Origin: Massospora cicadina
Taxonomy: Eukaryota > Entomophthoromycota > Entomophthoromycetes > Entomophthorales > Entomophthoraceae
NCBI GenBank assembly: GCA_022478985.1
Contig: JAKSZP010007895.1
Span: 310,001 to 374,000, forward strand
DNA: 64,000 bases
Direction: 5' to 3'
Shown: one piece after another, positions 1 through 11,270 of the stretch
How the letters are laid out: the number at the start of each line of letters is the position of its first letter
Numbering within the stretch: position 1 is the stretch's first letter
Program-made: the position numbers and the translations under genes
Notes under the pieces: model-generated
Databases searched by the model: none
What the model was told of the DNA's origin: nothing
Seen by the model: only the letters and a program-made list of their open reading frames with translations

Positions 1-93
1 AAACTTCACTGAGATGAATAAAGAGCACAAAATTGAGTCATGTTGGGGAACATGCGTGAAGTACAAAAATGAGCGGACAAGACACATATCCTC

Positions 94-135
94 TGCCACC
101 ATTGTGGTAACCCTGGACACGTAGCTGCCCAATGT
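94..135 (+). pseudogene. Gag CCHC zinc knuckle of element A
   Basis: Fourteen codons encode C-x2-C-x4-H-x4-C with the residues CHHCGNPGHVAAQC, the classic nucleocapsid knuckle that binds genomic RNA during packaging. It is followed at once by an in-frame TGA. Only the C-terminal end of Gag is inside the window; the coding region around the knuckle has no extended ORF. Confidence 0.85.
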
Positions 136-299
136 TGAAGCAAAAAGATCTAAGAGCAGGTCACCTCAGTTCAGGTGAAGGAGAAAGAATCAGTCAGAAA
201 TCAGGAAAAGGTCCCACGGTCTAGAGAAGGAACAATCTGGCACTGCGGTTAAACCTGTTCATACTAATATTATGATGACATTATAGACATTTCTTATCT

Positions 300-1450
300 C
301 TTTGTAGTTGATGAAACAATTGACCCACTATATCAGGTTGTCTACATGGATGTAAACGCCATTACTTGAGCCAAAAATGTAGGGTTTTGATACCAAAATT
401 ATAAAGAAAAAAGCTTATTTATAAACTTGTCAGCTAGAGGACAAGATTATATCCATGGAGATCCAGGAGGAATAACTCAAAACGAGATTGGATGAGGCAA
501 AAATATCCATTCTAATTAGTGATATCAAGCAATTTTTCCCTGGCCTATCCACACAATTAATTCTTTTTTTAATTTGGAAAATAACGCTGCCAATTAAACA
601 GTAAATACCCTATCACAATATTTTGAGATTACTATGGGATATTATAGTTAACTGAGTGAGAGTTAAGGCAATCATTTACAGTGGAGCGCCCATTAACATC
701 ATTTTGGCTAAATCTGGGAAACAAATAAAGATTTCGCTGGATCTATAACAAAGAAAGAATATGGAATGGTTGGACCATATATATGATAATATCTTGTGGG
801 ACCTAAAGTGCTCTGCCACTTCAGTTTGGTTCACTTGTGTTATCATCTCCTGCCATCATGTTGGCAAATTATAATTACAATATACTCATCAGGATGGAGT
901 TCCTGAGAAAATATGGAGTGAAATTAATTTCGAGGAATATACCCTGACCATTCTGGGGCAGACCTTGCCCTTGGTATATCAGTGGGAGGCAAATCGCCAT
1001 TGATTAAGAAGAAATAGTTGTAAACTTGATTTACAATGATGGCTTTGTTCCCATCCAGTACAAGTTGGTGAGCAAAAATGAGATAAATGCATAAGGAGAT
1101 CATATAAAATTTTAAGATAGCCTTGAGATTAGATACAACGAATACCATACCACCAGGAATGCAGATAATTGTTCACACAGGGTTAACACTCAAAAACCTG
1201 GAGCAACTATATGGAAAAGTCTTTAGTCTATGGAGGAAATCAAGAATTGAGCCATGTGTAGAAGCTGGGGCTAATTATACTTGAAAACAGAGAAATAAGC
1301 GCGCTACTAGCTAATCTGGGAAAGAAACTGATTAAGATAGTGAAATATCAAGTAGTTGTGTTTCTGCATCTAATCCATATGGCAGAGATCTATAAATTTT
1401 GTTTTTAGAATGTTAACTGATTTAAGATTGCCAGCTAAACTGCTGAAAGT
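300..1450 (+). pseudogene. Protease and linker region of element A
   Basis: The region translates in pieces to the same order as the protease ORF of element C: an acidic stretch VVDETIDP, then a retropepsin site in which the catalytic Asp-Ser-Gly has become Tyr-Ser-Gly (about 675-690, followed by APINII), then SLVLSSPAIMLANYNYNIL, then GQTLPLVYQ near 960-990. The catalytic Asp is therefore lost. Multiple stops and frameshifts interrupt it. The function was once maturation of the Gag-Pol polyprotein; this copy cannot do it. Confidence 0.75.
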
Positions 1451-1639
1451 TCAATGTTTTAGTGGATTGAGAGCAGCTGGCTGATTTAAACTAACATCTT
1501 CAAGAAGATGTGCTCCAATCATTCAAAAGATATTAGTAGATATTGGTCAAGATGACCATGACCTGAGATGTGCAAAATTATATCCTAAAAAGGTCAACCT
1601 TGGGTAATATTTTTACATTAAGGATGAAACCTTATAAAA

Positions 1640-2950
1640 GGTCTAGAGCTACTGAAGCTGTGGTCAGCGAAGAAATCAGCAAGCAAGTTGATCATGGACT
1701 CCTTGTTCCATCATAATGTCCATAAGTGTGTAAAATCCTCATTGTGAAAATAAGGGAGGATCAAATTGAGTAATGATCAAATAGTGAAAATGAAATTAAT
1801 TTGCTAAGAAGAAATCTTTCATTCACTATCAAGGTTTGACAACGCACTTGATCGCCTAGAGAACGCCAAATACTTTTAGCAATGGACTTAATTTTGGGAT
1901 ATTAACAATATTTTTACAAAGGAAGACCAAGAAAAAAGTGTGATCATTCATGCGCATGGACTTTATCAACTGATCCAAATGCCTAGGGATTGTGTAATGA
2001 GCTGGCCTCATTCCAGAGAGCAATAGACTCTATCCTCAGTGATCTATAACTATCCTATGTCTTAGTATATCTAGATGATATAAATGTGTTAGTAGGACCT
2101 TCATGGACCATTTAGAGCACTAAGAAAAATTGTTCTAAGCGCCTACCAATGGTAAACTTGACAATCAAGTCAAAGAAATGTCACTTCTTCTAGAACAAGC
2201 TTGGGCTCTTTTGTTTGTTATAAACTCAGGAGGGCTGTAACCCCAGCAGCAGAAAAATTAGACATTCATACAGAAATTGATCCTTAAGCGTTTATAAGTT
2301 ATCTGAGTGTTTTTAGGGATGGTCAGATTTCATTGCTGATTCATAAAGGATTTTGCTAAAATTGTAAAGCCATTATTCCATGTACTAAAGGATCTAAAAA
2401 AGATATGTGTGGAAAAAAGAAGCCCAAGAGTCATTCCATGAATTATGCCGTTATTTGATGACAAGCTCTGCCTTAAAGTACCCAAATTTCAATCAGGGAT
2501 TCATCATCCAAACTGATGGTTCATTGATGGCAATTTAACCATTTTGAGTTGAGTAAATGAAGATGGGGAAAGACATCCAGTGGCTTATGTGAGTCAGGCA
2601 CTACACCAGCAAAGAGGAATTATACCATGACGTAGCATGAATGCCCTGTGGTGAATTATTTATGAAAGCAAAAAATGAGTCTACATCCTTGGAACAAACT
2701 TTAAAGTGGTGACGTCCACTTGTCTTTATGTTGAATCCATAACCTGAAAGAAACCAGAGGGGTGACTGGCTCAACAAGCTTTAAATTACAAGTCTAATAT
2801 TTTGAGATAGTACACTGGGCTGAAGCAGCGCATCAAATGCTGATGGATTATCAAGATTACCTGCTGTCTGAGTTGTATATCATCAAGCGGATGAGTTTAT
2901 CCAAAGGATGGTCAAAGACAATGTTAGGGAAGAACCCCAATAAATTCTAG
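1640..2950 (+). pseudogene. Reverse transcriptase and RNase H of element A
   Basis: Plus-strand pieces match Gypsy RT: a palm segment near 1870-2030 with the equivalents of 'GLYQL' and 'MPxxLCN', then VYLDDINV at 2065-2088 with both catalytic Asp codons retained. RNase H follows, with a Q-T-D-G-S segment near 2510 and the ALNYKSNI-type end near 2780-2800. In-frame TAA/TAG/TGA codons occur every few dozen codons. This is one of only two copies in the window in which the YLDD/FLDD aspartates survive, but the gene is otherwise destroyed. Confidence 0.8.
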
Positions 2951-3039
2951 GTGTGGTAAGGAAATTGATGGAAAACACTAAGATAAAATTGAAAATTATC
3001 ATTTAATTGACAAAAACGGTTTTTATTCTCAAAGCTGTC

Positions 3040-4480
3040 AGAACAAGTGGAAATAATCTGAGCTGCACACAAAACTGCCAGCAATGGTGGCCTAAGGAAA
3101 GCCTTGGACCATATTTTCCGGTACAACTGCTGAAAATCAATAAACTATGATGTTACCAGCTACCTAGCCCATTGTATGAAATGCCAAATCCAAAAGCCTC
3201 ATATGAACATGACAGGATACAGGCTAGAATGCCCTGGATTTACGTGGCACAATGTGTCAATTGATTGATGGGACCCCTCAGTATCAGTACAGGAAGCGTA
3301 AAATATGTCATAGTGGTAATAGACCATCTAACTAGATGAGTCAAAACCAAAGCCTTGAGCAAATTGGATGCTGCAAGCACAGCAAACTTGATTTTGGTAA
3401 AGTGGTATACCAGCATAGATCCCTTCAAGTTATCTTGAGTGACAGTGGAACTAATTTTACCTCCTATGTACTTTTGAGGCTTAACAAATTGATGAAAATC
3501 AGAGAGTGGTATAAAACCCATATAAAATTAAAAAAATAAAGTTTTAAAATTTAAAATTCTATTTGGGGTGGTCTGACCTGAAGAAAATACCACACTGATT
3601 CTGGGGAAAATAAAAGAAAATGACCAACGATGATAAAACCTAGAAAACCTCCATATGTGGTGTATGATAGGCAAGAACTCCATGGACCGCATTGTTATTT
3701 GCTATCTCATTTTGGGGCATTGATGCGCAATGTCAAAAAAGTCATAATTGTCTCCTACCCAAAGTTCATCTAACAGGATTGAACTTAGGAGCAGTGGTAG
3801 TGAGTCCATATTCTACCACTGGGGTACCCTCTTGGTACAAGTTCCATATAGGATAAAAACAAACGAAATGGTGGAATGAGTTGCTAGAACACTAGATGCA
3901 ACGCTAAGAAATATGGTAATGGGGAAACTTTTCCTTGGAGAACTTACTTACGTTTGATTCCCTTTGCCTATAACATAAGTCGTCATACAGGACAGTAAAA
4001 ATTCTAATTGAATTATTTTATGGAAAAGGGGCAGCATTAAGCTGATTTTGTATTCAGCTATAGATTCAGCAGCATGAGTGAATACCAATTAATACTTGAA
4101 CTTACTGGTCAATATAATTATCAAACTGAAATTGCATGCATTTGATAGTAACTTAAAAAAAGGATGAAAGCAAAGTCATTAGATGACAATAACTGACCAG
4201 TGGAACAGGAGTACCATGTGGGGGATAAGGTAGACTATTGTGAACCTATTGATTTTGATGAAGAAATATGCTGGATGCTTTGTGGTCAAGTCCGTTTTAA
4301 GTGATTGCCAAGTCAGCAACTGATGCCTACAAAATTAAGATTATTACAGATGATCATGTAGTGAGATGGGTCCATACAAAATATCCTATGTATTGGATTT
4401 AGGAGAGAAAAAGTGCAATTTTCCCAAAGGAACAATTAACCTAGAAAAAATAGGTCAATTCCTGGAGTTGGTTAATTCAA
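3040..4480 (+). pseudogene. Integrase of element A
   Basis: An integrase zinc-binding segment (A-A-H-K, later H-C-M-K-C near 3165-3185), a core segment with LSDSGTNFTS near 3430-3460, and a C-terminal part homologous to element C integrase (YGKGAAL near 4020-4040) are present in several frames. The core Asp of the second catalytic position is visible. An AT-rich stretch near 3530-3560 separates the core from the C-terminal half. The domain ends near 4400-4480 just before the purine-rich AAGGTGGGGACC, which may be the polypurine tract. Confidence 0.75.
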
Positions 4481-4490
4481 GGTGGGGACC

Positions 4491-6300
4491 GCTGAACTAT
4501 GATAGGTGGTTAAGTCTTAAAAATTGACCTCTGAACCACAATAGCTGGTTAAGCTAAAAAAACAAACTGCTGAATCTGATTAGGGGAAACAAAAGGATGG
4601 ACCTTTGAACCTACTTATAGATTAAGTCCCATTGCAAAAAATAGTAAAAATAACATAATGAAAAAAAAAAAAGAATAAAAGATAAGATAAAAAATAATAA
4701 AGAAAAACTTATAAAATGATAAAAAGGCAAGAAAATTTATGAAGTATTAATTTCTAATTTCATCACCAAAAAAGCATCTGGCGGTTTGCCTTATGTTATT
4801 GGTAGGACCATCTTGGGTAGAAAATTATTCTGCCATGAGTATTCCCTAAGCTCTGGACTAAGCAAAAAGATTAGTAGAATCATGTTGAGTTGAAATTGGA
4901 TTTGATAGGAGTAGTCTTTAAAAGAAACGAAGTTCAGCCTGGGGAATAAAAGAAACAAGAAATTAGAAAAACAACCCAAGAAGATCCTTTATGTGACAAG
5001 GTGTCATTTAACCTCACCTGGGGGAAAAGCTTTCCAGACCTTTTATCAGCAATAAAAATCAAACTAGGCTGGCATGGAATGTGGCCATGGGAACTGTGCA
5101 CTGCAGATGTGCCAGTGAGGAAGGCTTGGAACAGAAACACACTAATTAAAAGGATTACTTACAGACGCATCAAGAAAGGAATGGATAAGGACCAGAATAA
5201 CTCAAAAATTAAACCATGTTGGCGGACTCAGTCAGAAATAAAGCAGCGTATTCCCCAAAAATCTTCATTGTTGGATAATCTGGTCAAGCATGGGATGTGT
5301 TGGGATTTTTTCACACCTTAACCAGCTTATCAACTATGATTCATCTTCTAGTCCACTAGGAGAACATCCTGCTAGTGGACGTTGGAATTATTGATTATAT
5401 ATATGATAAGTAATGTTCAGAGTAATATTTTCAGCAAATGTTTATTTATCCACTGAATTACAATCTGCCAGATCAATGAGTGTTCTATCAGGGATGAACC
5501 TAGTAAACAAGTGTTTAGGGAGTCAATTTTATTATTGATAACTTAAGTAGCTTGTGCGAGTTGATCTAGTTTAGTTGCCCAATAACTAAGGGGTTAATGA
5601 GTTGATGACAAGTAATGCTGACTGTAGTGTAGCAACTTTTGAGTAAACCTTTTTTGGATTGTAACTTGCTGGGTATGGCTAAGAAACCCATCACCTAAGC
5701 AGGTTGTTACCAAATAAGGGTAATTCAAAGGGAGTTTATTGAAGAAGTTAGACACACTCTTCATTTCAACTCAGAAGAGTTTCCGTCAAGTAGGGGAGTA
5801 AACCTGAATAATCTGATGAGGAGGATTATCATTTTGCGCGACTCTGGAGGGTTAATCTTTGGCAACGGCCGCTGCTCTAATTGAGGCGCCAACCAAAGAG
5901 TTGAGCGCCAAATTCCCTATAAAAATCCTTTTATTTTCTCAATAAAGCAGATATAATTAGAGAGGAAGATATTTTCAGATTAAATAATTTTATAATTCAG
6001 TCTTTTCTTTTTTAGGACTAGAGTTAGAAGGACAGAAGATCCTTTGCTATTTTATTGTTAACTATGTGAATTTTGCGTGAGAAGAAGGAAGAAGAAACTT
6101 TGAACTTATCCTAGGTTAAGTTCTACAAGTCAAAATAGGGAAGAAGTCCTTACATTTTCAAAATACCATTCAAGATTTGGTCAAGCATCAGGTTAAGTTG
6201 GGCCTAATAACTATCTTGGCTATCAAAAGCTCAACTAGAGTATTAGTCCTTATACTATTACTGCACATTATAATTAATTATCACCTATTTAAACAACTCA
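4491..6300 (+). repeat. AT-rich stretch with LTR-like promoter signals
   Basis: No credible gene. The segment starts after the possible polypurine tract of element A. It contains a TATAAAA box at 5918-5924 and an AATAAA signal at 5941-5946, the same TATA-to-AATAAA spacing seen in the proven LTRs of elements C and E, so part of it is probably the 3' LTR of A or the LTR of another element. One 106-codon open frame beginning with GTG (5001-5321) is present, but it matches no domain I recognise and has no neighbour context; I treat it as non-genic. LTR limits cannot be defined because the partner copy is outside the window. Confidence 0.4.
5351..5380. repeat. 9-bp perfect inverted repeat
   Basis: GTCCACTAG at 5351-5359 pairs perfectly with CTAGTGGAC at 5372-5380 across a 12-nt loop. 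It lies in AT-rich LTR-like DNA. Its role is unknown; it may simply be a hairpin in an old LTR. Confidence 0.6.
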
Positions 6301-6839
6301 CAAACAAGTAATCTCTGCAGTTAAACAAGGGGAACTAAAGAAATTTACTATCCAAAAAGAGGAAGTGGATCCCAAATATTTAACATTTGGTGATCGATTA
6401 TTTCACCACCAGTTCCCAGTTTTAACAGGCCTAGAGCAGAATCAGGCTATGAATTCTTAAAAGCTATATTGATAGAGGCATCAGTTTTTAATCATCTATT
6501 AAACAATATCTTTTTATTTTATACAGCTTTCAATGGTTTAGGCTCAGAGAAAAAATTATAGACCAGTTTGATGAAGTATTGTTGGACGTCCAATTAAATA
6601 AAACCCAAATGTCCTCAAATGGGTAGAGAATAACTAAACGGTTAATTAAAAAGAATGATATTATGTCACCATGGGAGTTAGCCAACTCTGATTATACCTA
6701 TATGGAGTATATTTTGGGGCAGTGATGTATCATGTGTCACTCCATTAGTTCTGAGACAGGATATACCTTAATAAGAGTCACTCCAGATAGGTGGTATTTC
6801 ACTAAGAATACAAATTTTAAATTATCACTGAATGGAAAG

Positions 6840-7089
6840 CAAACACCTGAACGCTAATGGTTTGTCTAAATTTCCTGCATTCCATCTTCAGACCAATGAG
6901 AGTTATCAGTTATATGACCTTATAGGATTGCCTGAAGAAAGAGGAAAGATAAATTAATGAAATGAAGTCTATTTTGAGATGATGTTTCAAATGATACTTA
7001 GTAAATTATAAATTTACAGAAGGTATCCCAGGTTAAAAGGTACACCTATATCTGAACTTACAATTATATTGACTTGTCAATGGAGGCCC
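6840..7089 (+). pseudogene. Element B: RNase H end, 5' of the C insertion
   Basis: A plus-strand segment reads NANGLSKFP (RNase H C-terminal active-site region) followed by ESYQLYDLIGLPE, which parallels the intact-looking LYDLIGQPE stretch of element E at 58380-58410. The reading stops abruptly at 7089, exactly where the LTR of element C begins, and integrase of the same polarity resumes at about 15600. B is therefore the host into which C jumped. Upstream of 6800 only weak traces of RT/RNase H can be seen. Confidence 0.65.
7085..7089. repeat. Target-site duplication of element C, left copy
   Basis: GGCCC immediately precedes the left LTR and is repeated as GGCCC at 15435-15439 right after the other LTR. 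A 5-bp duplication is typical of Ty3/Gypsy integration. It proves that the two LTRs bound one insertion event. Confidence 0.9.
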
Positions 7090-7214
7090 TGTAAAAACCG
7101 CATGGTTTCTACTGGCGCACAAGTTCACTTAACTAATAGTTCTGGGAATAAACACGAAATTGCTAATTGTATGAAGACAATTAGCCTAGTCAAGTTTAGA
7201 TAAATGGGTAATTA

Positions 7215-7331
7215 AGTAGTTTTAGCCCTATTCTGGAAATATAAAAGGGTTTAAGTGACTTCAGCCTCACTCTGGCAGTATATAAGGATTTAAGTAACTT
7301 TGGCCTCACTCTGGCATTAACACTTAGATGG
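7215..7331. repeat. 39-bp tandem repeats inside the C LTR
   Basis: Three head-to-tail units start at 7215, 7254 and 7293, each with the core 'CTCACTCTGGCA' or its decayed form. The same array is present in the other LTR from about 14665. Tandem blocks in U3/R of LTRs are common and may hold factor-binding sites, but no function is shown. Confidence 0.75.
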
Positions 7332-7508
7332 GAAGACTTCCTACAACTTCACTCTGAAGTAGACAATCCACAATTGGAAACAATAAAGTATTCGCAGTAC
7401 TAAGGTGCTTTTTATTAGTAGAGAGAGGGAATATTTATAGGGTAAAAATGAGGTAGAACATGTAATGTGGGGTAATATGGGGTAATGTGGGGTACTCATG
7501 GTAAGAAT

Positions 7509-7612
7509 GAGGTTCTCAGCACACCTAGCTGACAGAAAAGTAATATCCACGAGGTTCTCAGCACACCTAGCTGAAAAGGGATATTGCGGCATGCCTAGCC
7601 AACAGAAAAGGG
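7509..7612. repeat. 42-bp tandem repeats inside the C LTR
   Basis: GAGGTTCTCAGCACACC recurs exactly 42 bp apart at 7509 and 7551, with a third degenerate unit (GCATGCCTAGCCAACA) after it. The array is also present in the right LTR (from about 14966). Short GGGGTAATRT repeats precede it at about 7470-7495. Confidence 0.75.
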
Positions 7613-8439
7613 ATATTTGTGGGGAATACTCCAGCTGATATTTTGAGGAATAGTGTAATTAAATTGCTATCCACATATCAGCTACCAAACCTGATGATTC
7701 CCCACAAACAATTACCCATTTCAAGTTAATTTACTCATCTTCAAATTGTCAGCAACAATCCCCAACAAAATTGTAACTGTAATTATCATCAGATATGATC
7801 CTATGAGCATTACAATTAATCATTTAATTGGTGATTATCACCGATGAGATGGATATTTGATTGACATCTCAAAGCTTAATCAATAAGCTAAATTGAATAA
7901 ATGAACCAATTATCATAAATTAATCGAAGCTTAAATTATTTGCAAGCTGGATAATGTGGTCATATAAATTCCCACACATCCCCCCGCTTGACCAAAATAT
8001 CAGCTTAAAAAATGTCTTCCTCATTGAACTCTCATTCTTTTATCCCTCAGTCTCTTATTGCTGAGCTCAATTTCAAGGCATTACTGTTTTCTCCTCATTA
8101 TGAGGTTTTCCAACTTGCTGAACTGAACACCTCCATTACTCTTCCCATCATTGCATATTTGCAGAATTCACCTCAAGTTTAAAGAACTTGGTTTCAGCTT
8201 GCTCTTTCCCTTGCAAGTATTCAATCTCAGATCTACTTCAGCGACCTCTTCCACAACATTGTTGTTCAACCTCCCTCCCCCAGAGGTGTCAAAGAGAAGC
8301 TTGCAATTTGCAACCTGAGGCTTAAAAAAAAATAATTTAAAATAACTTCTTTTTTTTTAAATGGGTTTTTTTTCTTATTCATATATTTTTTTCATTATTT
8401 TTTAGATCTTTAATTATTTTAATTAATTTTTTAATACCA

Positions 8440-9480
8440 TTTTTGAGAAATTTGCTGTGTACTCTATTAATCACATGACCATTGGATATATTCTTAATTG
8501 TGTAGGCATAGTTTGCCATTTTTGCAATAACCTTAAATGGCCCCAACCATAATGCATCTAGCTTATTTTGGCAACTGAGCCCATGAGTATTGCAATAGGC
8601 TACTTGATCTCCAACGGCAAATTCCCTAAGATTGGATCAACTCTTATCATCAGCTTTTTTAGCCTGAACCCTTCTCTTGATTGTTGTATCATAGGCTTGA
8701 GATTGTAGATCCACTATTATGTTTGTGAGTTGATATAGATATTTTTCCACGCTCATCCCTGGAGTTGGGTCCACTGCTGCATAGAGAATCAGTGGCAATG
8801 CTGCTCTTTGACCATACAATAATTTTAATGGCATTTTTCCCATTGCTGAATGGAAACTGATATTGTATGCAAAATTTACCAAACTTAGATAAGATGACCA
8901 AGATTGTTTTTTTGAGATCAGCTTCCTTAGCATAGCAGCATGTGTCCCATTGACTCATTCCACAACTCCATTTGTTTCAGGCTGATAGGGTGCAGACACC
9001 ACCCCTTAATTCCCATAAGTTTATTCAGGCATGGAATTACAAACAAGGTAAAATTAGTCCCATTGTCACTCAGCAACACTTGGTACACCCATGTCGGTAT
9101 ACCACCTGCTCCATGATGAACTTGGCGGTACTTAAGGCATCTGCTTGACTCAAAGCTTGGGTTTTGACTCATCTTGTAAGGTGGTTGATTGCTACTATTA
9201 AGTAATGTATGCCACCTGTACTCGCACTTAGTGGTCCTATAACGTCAATTGAAACCATGTGCCAAGCAATCCCTGGCTTTACTAATTGGTAATTCATCAC
9301 ATTTTATGGGGCTTATGGATCTGACATTCCATGCAACAAGTAAAATAATCAGTAACGTCAAAATTCAGTGATTACCAATAGTAGTATTGCCAGAGATGTT
9401 TGAGCATCTTCCTTAACCCACCATGTTTGATGACCTTGTGGGCAGCCCAAATTATCTCAGTGCATTTTGATGGTTTCAGA
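8440..9480 (-). pseudogene. Integrase of element C
   Basis: Integrase inserts the cDNA into the host chromosome. On the minus strand the zinc-binding His pair (AAHKVIKHGG near 9430) and Cys pair (CMECQ) are followed by the core with IDVIGPLS and LLSDNGTNF (near 9050), the latter holding the second catalytic Asp. The C-terminal part covers 8933-8637, then decays toward 8440. At least three frame changes or stops break it, around 9370, 9175 and 8930. Codon content is otherwise close to a working integrase, so inactivation looks recent. Confidence 0.85.
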
Positions 9481-11110
9481 AAAAACCTCTTTTTGTTCTC
9501 TATTTTGAATAATTGTCCATTAATGAGCTCGGTATTTTTCATTGCCTTCTTTAACACTTTCTGAATTTCAATTGGCTCTTCCTGCAATTCCCCACATATC
9601 ATTCGCTCAAATAGATCATCAGCAAAATATTGCACAGCAAGACTGTTGACTAAACTAGACAGACCATCTGCGTTCTGATTCTTATCTCCCACCTGATGCT
9701 CTATCTCAAAGTTGTAGGCCTGTAGCTTCAAAGCCCAACGCGCCAATCTCCCCTCTAGTTCTTTAAGGTTATGAAGCCATTGGAGAGAGGCATGGTCAGT
9801 CACAACCTTGAAGTGCGTTCCATGGATAAAGACTCAAAACTGCTTGCAGGTATAAATAAGTGCAAGACATTCTTTCTCCATAACTGTATAATTCCTCTTG
9901 GCCTTTGATAGTTTTAGCTGAATATATGCTACATGGTGTTCTTCTCCCTTATCATCCACTTGGCTAAGGATGGCTCCTATTGCTGTCAGCGACACATCCG
10001 ATTGAATAATGAACAGCTTCTCAAAATTTGGGTATTTTAAAATTGGACTTGTCATCAAGTATTTCCTTAATTCATCATATGCGAGTTGAGCCTTATCACT
10101 CCAGACGAATCCCTTCTTCAGATCTTTCAATAGGTGGAAAAGCAGCTCAGCTATTTTTGCAAAATATTTATGAACTGTTGATAAAAGCTGACCATTCTGA
10201 GGAAAGCTTGAATATTGCGTACACTCTTGGGGACTAACATCTGTTTAATCGCTTCAATCTTTTAAACTTGTGGCTTAAGTCCCTCAACATTAATTATGAA
10301 TCCTAAGTATTCTAAAACTCCTCAAAGAAATGGCATTTTCTTGGCTTAATTTTAAGATTTTCTGAAGCCAGTCACTTGAATACTTCCTCAAGATGTTGTA
10401 TATGATCAGTAAATGTTTGGCTGAATACATTAATATCATACAGATAGACTAGAACACAGGAAAGTTTTCAAATCTGACAGAATCGTGTCCATAGCCCGTT
10501 GAAATGTTGCAGGGGCATTGCATAAGCCTTGAGGCATCCTTGTCAGCTGATACAACCCCTGTGCTGTGATAATAGCACACTTCTCTTGGTCTTCTGGGGG
10601 CATATCTATCTGCCAATATCCAGAGATTAAGTTTATGGTGGAAAAAAACTTGGCTCCTCCTAACCAATTCAGCATGTCATTGATCCTAGGCAGGGGGTAT
10701 AAGTCCTTTTTTGTGATTTTATTTAACCATTGGTAATCTATTATGACTCAATTTGAACCATCTTTCTTTTTAACTATTAATATAGGACTCGCCCATGGGC
10801 TGGATGATGGTATGAGCATTCCATGCTCCAAGAGTTTCTCAATTTCTTCGGCAACAATTGCCTCTGCCACCCTAGACTGTCAAATAGGCCTTAATCGAAT
10901 TGACCCATCATCCTCAGTATCAACTCAGTGCAAAACATCCTTTGCACATCTGAGATCATAGTCATCCTGTGCAAAAATAACTTGGTATTTCTCAAATAAG
11001 GCCAGAACTTCATCTCTCTGGTCTTCTGTTAATCCATTTAATCAATCCCATTCAATTAGCATATTGATATTCCCGTCATTTTCTTTTGGAAGTCCCAATT
11101 CGTCCAATTC
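9480..11110 (-). pseudogene. Reverse transcriptase and RNase H of element C
   Basis: Minus-strand RT motifs run from FFSTINLISGYWQI (about 10640) through MPQGLCNAPATFQRAMD (10540-10490) to VYLYDINVF at about 10449-10423. The catalytic YLDD has become YLYD (10446-10432), a loss of one metal-binding Asp. RNase H follows in 10130-9834 with an altered SDVS site, then TDHASLQWLHNL and NQNADGLSS (about 9680). Stops and a frame change separate the blocks. This enzyme once made the cDNA; the Asp loss alone should abolish polymerisation. Confidence 0.87.
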
Positions 11111-11270
11111 ACCAAATTCATGGAAGGAACGAATCTCCAATACCAGTTTTAGTTGAGTGAATGCAACCACCTGGTGTCGTTTATCCTTTATCTGAGATTT
11201 TCCCAGATTGGCTAAAAGGACCCAAATCTCCTCATGACCAGGGATTAAAATTTCTGGGGCTACCCAAGGT

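Larger units (their letters stand above)
1..4490 (+). mobile_element. Element A: decayed Ty3/Gypsy internal region
   Basis: A continuous plus-strand series of Gypsy landmarks runs from a Gag CCHC knuckle (94-135) through a protease-like segment (about 670-990), the RT box YLDDI (2068-2082), RNase H, and integrase to a purine-rich tract near 4480. Translated fragments parallel element C (7090-15434) closely, for example the protease flank with LQFGS and the integrase segment YGxxAAL, so A and C belong to one family. Every domain is broken by stops and frameshifts. The left LTR and most of gag lie outside the window. A is a dead copy; none of its ORFs is long enough to be functional. Confidence 0.85.
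7090..7976 (-). repeat. 3' LTR of element C
   Basis: 887 bp, beginning TGTGGGAA and ending TTTTTACA on the minus strand (TG...CA termini). On the minus strand a TATAAAT box sits at 7439-7433, upstream of an AATAAA-type signal. Three 39-bp tandem copies occupy 7215-7331 and a 42-bp repeat unit recurs at 7509 and 7551. The 83-codon minus-strand frame in 7341-7592 is an artefact of these repeats. Confidence 0.93.

Noticed and set aside
5001..5321. A 106-codon host gene
   Set aside because: GTG start, no recognisable domain, located in LTR-like DNA; a weak resemblance to the protease-RT linker is not convincing.
7341..7592. Duplicated 83-residue protein-coding gene (also at 14797-15048)
   Set aside because: Both frames are the same part of the two LTRs of element C and encode translated LTR repeats.
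7470..7600. CRISPR-like repeat array in the C LTR
   Set aside because: Only two to three tandem units with no spacers, present in both LTRs of a retrotransposon of a eukaryote.
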